Source of the DNA: Flavobacterium yafengii
Lineage (GTDB): Bacteria > Bacteroidota > Bacteroidia > Flavobacteriales > Flavobacteriaceae
Length of the DNA: 64,000 nucleotides
Assembly (NCBI RefSeq): GCF_030010375.1
Contig: NZ_JASCRY010000003.1
Span: 62,001-126,000, forward strand
Reading direction: 5' to 3'
Part shown: positions 60,741 through 64,000 of the stretch, in pieces
Layout of the letters: every line of letters begins with the position of its first letter
How positions within the stretch are numbered: position 1 is the first letter of the stretch
Notes under the pieces: generated by a model
Database searches by the model: none
Seen by the model: the letters and a program-made list of their open reading frames with translations, nothing else
What the model was told of the DNA's origin: nothing
Translations under genes and position numbers: made by a program

Positions 60741-62255
60741 TTACATCCAATTACTATCGGAAGTTTCTATTTCATACAACCAAAGGTTGACTTGTTGTTT
60801 TAATATTGAATAATTCCCTAATTGAAAAGCGACATCTCCTCCTGCGGTATGCAATGTTATCGAACCAATATCCAACTTTTTATGCCAAAAAAGCTGCGAC
60901 GTTGTAATCGCTTGTATTTTACTAGGTTCAATAATATCACTGCTCACATCCCAAGCGCCACTTTGTTTTATTATAAAATTCTTATGGATAAACAATCGGT
61001 TATTTTTGAATTTAAAATACTGGATTAATCCAATAAAAATCACATAAATTGGCACCACATAATTATATTCAAAAACTATAGGTTCAAGCAAATAGCCAAC
61101 CGTCATAAATCCTAACAAAGGTAATCCTATTGTCAAGAAAATCGAAAAAACAAGTTTACGAAAATTAGGCTGAAGCATCAATCCCTTTTCAGGAATTTTA
61201 TGAAACAACAACTTCAATATAGAATCTCTCTCCGCTTCACTGCATCCCGGAATTTCTATTACCGACTTGCTTTCTTCTTTTTCACCGCTGGTCGCTTGTT
61301 TGATTTTCAGTTCTAAAATTCCCATTTTCTTTTGGAAATAATTCCTTTTAATGGTTGTAATCTGAACTTTTTCAGGTTTGATGATGGTACTTTTAGTATT
61401 CAACAAGCCAAAAGACAATAACAGAGACCCTTTTTGTCGGGCTATTTTGTAATCATAATATTTGAAAACGATTCGTATTATATTTATAACCAGAACAACA
61501 CCAAACAACAACAGTATCGATATTAAAATAGTTTGCAACACTAAGTTTTTATCGATGTAAGACCCTACTTTTTCTTTGTAAACATTACTTTCGTCTCCAA
61601 AATTTTGAAAATTCTCGTAAATTGTACTAAAGAAAATCAGCAATAAAGCAATACTTCTTCCATAATTAGACGTAATTCCAACTTTTAGCAAACTCAAGAA
61701 AGATATTTTAATGAAAGGATGTGTCGCTTCAAATAGTTTTTGCTCGGTTTCCTCCAATGAAGTTTCTTCAGTTCCAATTGCACGCTGTGTTTCTTCATTT
61801 TCCAACAAACGGAATTTCAACTCCAAAGCCAATTCATGCGAAATCGCTTTGATGGCGCCTTCTTTTTTATTGCTTCCGGCTGTATCCACGTCCAATTCAT
61901 AAACCCCAATTAACTTTTGAATAAAAGACTGATTGATATTTACTTGTTGAATTTTACGAAATTGAATTGCAGTTTTGGTTTTATTGAAAACGCCATCTGT
62001 AATGATAAATTCCTCGTTTTCAGCATCCAAAAAGAAAGTAAAATTCAGATATTTCAAATAGGAAACAACTCCAATACTCACAAAAACGACAATTATTCCA
62101 AGGAAAAAATACAATTTATTAACCTCGTCAAACTTGAAAATCCAAATCACAATCATGGGCCACAACGCTCTGGCGTATTGCTGAAGCGTGTAAAAAAACA
62201 TCACCAAAATTCCTATTGAAGATTGCCTTTGTGGCTGACTAAAATCGGCTCCCAT
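60741..62255 (-). CDS. Bacterial PH-domain membrane protein (YdbT type)
   Basis: A 504-residue protein with several membrane helices in pairs (about 28-65, 190-275, 370-415) and bPH2 (DUF304) domains after them, for example FFLDAENEEFIITDGVFNKTKTAIQFRKIQQVNINQSFIQKLIGVYELDVDTAG and the C-terminal NRLFIHKNFIIKQSGAWDVSSDIIEPSKIQAITTSQLFWHKKLDIGSITLHTAGGDVAF. YdbS/YdbT pairs are associated with membrane homeostasis and resistance in Bacillus. Its start overlaps the partner's stop by one base. Confidence 0.9.
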   Translation of the reverse strand: MGADFSQPQRQSSIGILVMFFYTLQQYARALWPMIVIWIFKFDEVNKLYFFLGIIVVFVSIGVVSYLKYLNFTFFLDAENEEFIITDGVFNKTKTAIQFRKIQQVNINQSFIQKLIGVYELDVDTAGSNKKEGAIKAISHELALELKFRLLENEETQRAIGTEETSLEETEQKLFEATHPFIKISFLSLLKVGITSNYGRSIALLLIFFSTIYENFQNFGDESNVYKEKVGSYIDKNLVLQTILISILLLFGVVLVINIIRIVFKYYDYKIARQKGSLLLSFGLLNTKSTIIKPEKVQITTIKRNYFQKKMGILELKIKQATSGEKEESKSVIEIPGCSEAERDSILKLLFHKIPEKGLMLQPNFRKLVFSIFLTIGLPLLGFMTVGYLLEPIVFEYNYVVPIYVIFIGLIQYFKFKNNRLFIHKNFIIKQSGAWDVSSDIIEPSKIQAITTSQLFWHKKLDIGSITLHTAGGDVAFQLGNYSILKQQVNLWLYEIETSDSNWM

Positions 62256-62776
62256 TACAATTGCTTTTGTATTTTCCCCATCAACAATTGTTTGATATTT
62301 TCGGCTTTTTCTTTCTCGATTCCAGGAATTTCAATATCACTTGAACTTCCGCCGGCAGTAAAAATTTCTATTTTGGCCAGACCAAAATAACGTGAAATTA
62401 ATCCTTCATGCAATGCCACATGTTGTACTCTGTTATAAGGAATTACGATAGTATTTGTAGCGATAATTCCGTGTCTAAAAAGCACATCGTGTTCCCTAAA
62501 TGCAAATCCTTTTTTCTTGAATCCAATAATAGAAAATACTACTAACAAAATCGAGAATAAAGGAATTACAATTCCCAAAATCAGCCAGACTCTTCCAGAA
62601 AATAGTTCTGGCTTAAAAACAGAAATTAATACCGGAACAAGAATAAGTATTCCTATTATTATGGCAACATTGATTAAAACCACTCTTATGTATTTAGGAT
62701 GCAAATTCGTAAAAGTGACTTCCTCAAATTTAGGAAGTTGATTAATATCAATTGTTTCGTTTGTAAAATTTTCCAT
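62255..62776 (-). CDS. Bacterial PH-domain membrane protein (YdbS type)
   Basis: A 173-residue protein with two membrane helices (about 33-53 and 62-86) and one bPH2 domain (AFREHDVLFRHGIIATNTIVIPYNRVQHVALHEGLISRYFGLAKIEIFTAGGSSSDIEIPGI). It is the partner of the longer gene that overlaps its stop (TAATG). Placed between menB and menA; this gene order recurs in flavobacteria, though no direct role in quinone synthesis is known. Confidence 0.9.
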   Translation of the reverse strand: MENFTNETIDINQLPKFEEVTFTNLHPKYIRVVLINVAIIIGILILVPVLISVFKPELFSGRVWLILGIVIPLFSILLVVFSIIGFKKKGFAFREHDVLFRHGIIATNTIVIPYNRVQHVALHEGLISRYFGLAKIEIFTAGGSSSDIEIPGIEKEKAENIKQLLMGKIQKQL

Positions 62777-62788
62777 TTATAAAATTTA

Positions 62789-62855
62789 GTTTAAAGCGTA
62801 AGGTCTAAAGTTTAAAGTTACTTTTCAAAACAACTTTAAACTTTAAACATCAAAC
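62789..62855. repeat. GTTTAAAG-type inverted repeat, copy 2
   Basis: AAAGTTTAAAGTT (62807-62819) pairs perfectly with AACTTTAAACTTT (62832-62844), and looser arms extend further. It lies between menB and the PH-domain gene and may end or attenuate transcription from menB. Confidence 0.65.
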
Positions 62856-62858
62856 TTT

Positions 62859-63689
62859 TTATGGCAACCATTTTTTTTCAAAATTCGGTTTTCTTTTCTC
62901 GAGGAATGCATTTCGACCTTCTTTGGCTTCTTCGGTCATATACGCAAGCCTTGTTGCTTCACCAGCAAAAACTTGTTGTCCTACCATTCCATCATCCGTT
63001 AGATTCATGGCAAATTTCAACATTTTAATCGCCATTGGAGATTTTTGCAAAATTTCCTGCGCCCATTCGTAAGCCGTATCTTCTAATTCAGCATGTGGAA
63101 TTACAGCATTTACCATTCCCATATCCATAGCGTCCTGAGCTGAATAATTACGCCCCAAGAAGAAAATCTCGCGCGCTTTTTTCTGTCCCACCATTTTAGC
63201 TAAATACGCTGAACCGTATCCACCGTCAAAACTCGTTACATCGGCATCTGTTTGTTTGAAAATCGCATGTTCTTTACTTGCCAAAGTCAAATCGCAAACC
63301 ACATGCAAACTATGCCCTCCGCCAACAGCCCAACCTGGAACTACAGCGATAACTACTTTTGGCATGAATCGTATTAAACGTTGCACTTCCAAAATGTTCA
63401 AACGATGTTGTCCGTCATCGCCCACATATCCTTGATGTCCGCGTGCGTTTTGATCGCCACCGCTGCAAAAAGAATACACGCCATCTTTGGAAGACGGCCC
63501 TTCGGCAGAAAGTAAAACGACACCGATAGACGTATCTTCCTGCGCATCATAAAAGGCATTATATAGCTCAGCGGTCGTTTTTGGACGGAATGCATTGCGC
63601 ACATCCGGCCTGTTGAAAGCAATTCTGGCAACGCCATTGCATTTCTTATAAGTGATATCTTCGTATTCTTTAGCAGTGATCCAATCCAT
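62859..63689 (-). CDS. menB: 1,4-Dihydroxy-2-naphthoyl-CoA synthase
   Basis: A 276-residue crotonase-fold enzyme that cyclises o-succinylbenzoyl-CoA. Recognised from AFNRPDVRNAFRPKTTAELY, FCSGGDQNARG (oxyanion and bicarbonate region), VVAVVPGWAVGGGHSLHVVCDLTLAS-like text and DVTSFDGGYGSAYLAKMVGQKKAREIFFLGRNYSAQDAMDMGMVNAVI (active-site Asp/Tyr region). First gene of the minus-strand men/PH stretch. Upstream, TGTAAAAA and TTTTTACA (63714-63721, 63730-63737) form an inverted repeat that might be an operator. Confidence 0.95.
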   Translation of the reverse strand: MDWITAKEYEDITYKKCNGVARIAFNRPDVRNAFRPKTTAELYNAFYDAQEDTSIGVVLLSAEGPSSKDGVYSFCSGGDQNARGHQGYVGDDGQHRLNILEVQRLIRFMPKVVIAVVPGWAVGGGHSLHVVCDLTLASKEHAIFKQTDADVTSFDGGYGSAYLAKMVGQKKAREIFFLGRNYSAQDAMDMGMVNAVIPHAELEDTAYEWAQEILQKSPMAIKMLKFAMNLTDDGMVGQQVFAGEATRLAYMTEEAKEGRNAFLEKRKPNFEKKWLP

Positions 63690-64000
63690 TACAATTGATT
63701 TAAATTATTTTAGTGTAAAAATAAATCATTTTTTACATTTTATCTATTCTATTTAGACAAGCTTATGGTAATCCTTCTCTGATTAAAGGCTTTATAATGT
63801 TAAAAAACAACAAAAAAAGATCATTTTAACAGTCAGCAATTCAAATTATTTCTAAATTTAAATAATGCTAATCAGATGAATACAAATTGTTTGTCTTGAT
63901 TAATTATTGATTCTTCACTGATTTATTAACCTAAAAAAAGAATATATTGAATACCATTAAAAATGTTGTCGCTCCTTTTTCTACGGTAATAACTTATAAA
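63690..64000. other. Intergenic region at window end
   Basis: No gene is seen in these 311 bases. The only structure noted is the 8-bp-arm inverted repeat at 63714-63737 upstream of menB. The rest is AT-rich sequence. Confidence 0.5.

Overview
The window looks like a chromosome segment of a Flavobacterium-like member of the Bacteroidota. The evidence is the AT-rich DNA, TAnnTTTG-type -7 boxes, a fused alpha/beta 2-oxoacid dehydrogenase E1, menaquinone genes (menA, menB, menC), a uvrA-LOG gene pair, and families typical of this phylum (DUF4382, bacterial PH-domain pairs, CheB/CheR kinases). No rRNA, tRNA, CRISPR array or insertion sequence was seen.

Layout. (1) 1-6.4 kb: the end of a CBS-domain (probably ClC-type) gene, a Fic protein, then an accessory block. 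The block holds an HNH-like protein, an unknown ORF, a compact three-gene small-GTPase module, a WYL regulator with a divergent small-membrane-protein pair, and short ORFs. It is bracketed by two copies of the terminator-promoter sequence that precedes uvrA. (2) 6.5-18.6 kb: mostly housekeeping genes: uvrA, a LOG-family gene, a degenerate M1-like protein with an outer-membrane barrel, fused E1, a CAP-domain lipoprotein, an M23 peptidase and small lipoproteins. (3) 19-35.3 kb: one co-directional signalling block. It runs AraC-type regulator, hybrid kinase, lone receiver, stand-alone CheR and CheB, a CHASE3-GAF hybrid kinase with three receivers, another hybrid kinase, and a giant CheB-CheR-PAS-kinase-receiver fusion. 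(4) 35.4-54.1 kb: a block of stress and envelope genes: DUF892 (damaged), Dps, OYE reductase, class I aldolase, DUF2383, an Mla-type lipid transporter, DUF4382, CsbD, an outer-membrane barrel, two lmo0937-type peptides, YtxH, a holin-like protein, a coiled-coil protein with an H-box domain but no ATPase domain, an Ig/ice-binding-like lipoprotein and an OmpA protein. (5) 54.3-63.7 kb: NTF2-like, DinB-like and AI-2E-family genes, then a minus-strand menaquinone neighbourhood.

The main discovery is a promoter architecture found ten times between 19.0 and 50.3 kb. It has a GTGAAT-N-ATGTAAC box and a TTATGTAAC box, with the ATGTAAC cores exactly 21 bp apart. A TTTG/TTTA -7 element then lies at a fixed distance, identical in nine sites and 1 bp shorter in one. 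Every instance sits just upstream of a gene in the signalling/stress blocks, and one precedes the AraC-family gene itself. I infer a stress/envelope regulon driven by this AraC-type protein, autoregulated and coupled to the kinase block that follows it. A second theme is a 21-residue (63-bp) coiled-coil repeat shared by two hybrid kinases and the H-box protein at 48.8 kb. It appears to be a length-variable signalling rod whose copy-number changes preserve both reading frame and heptad register.
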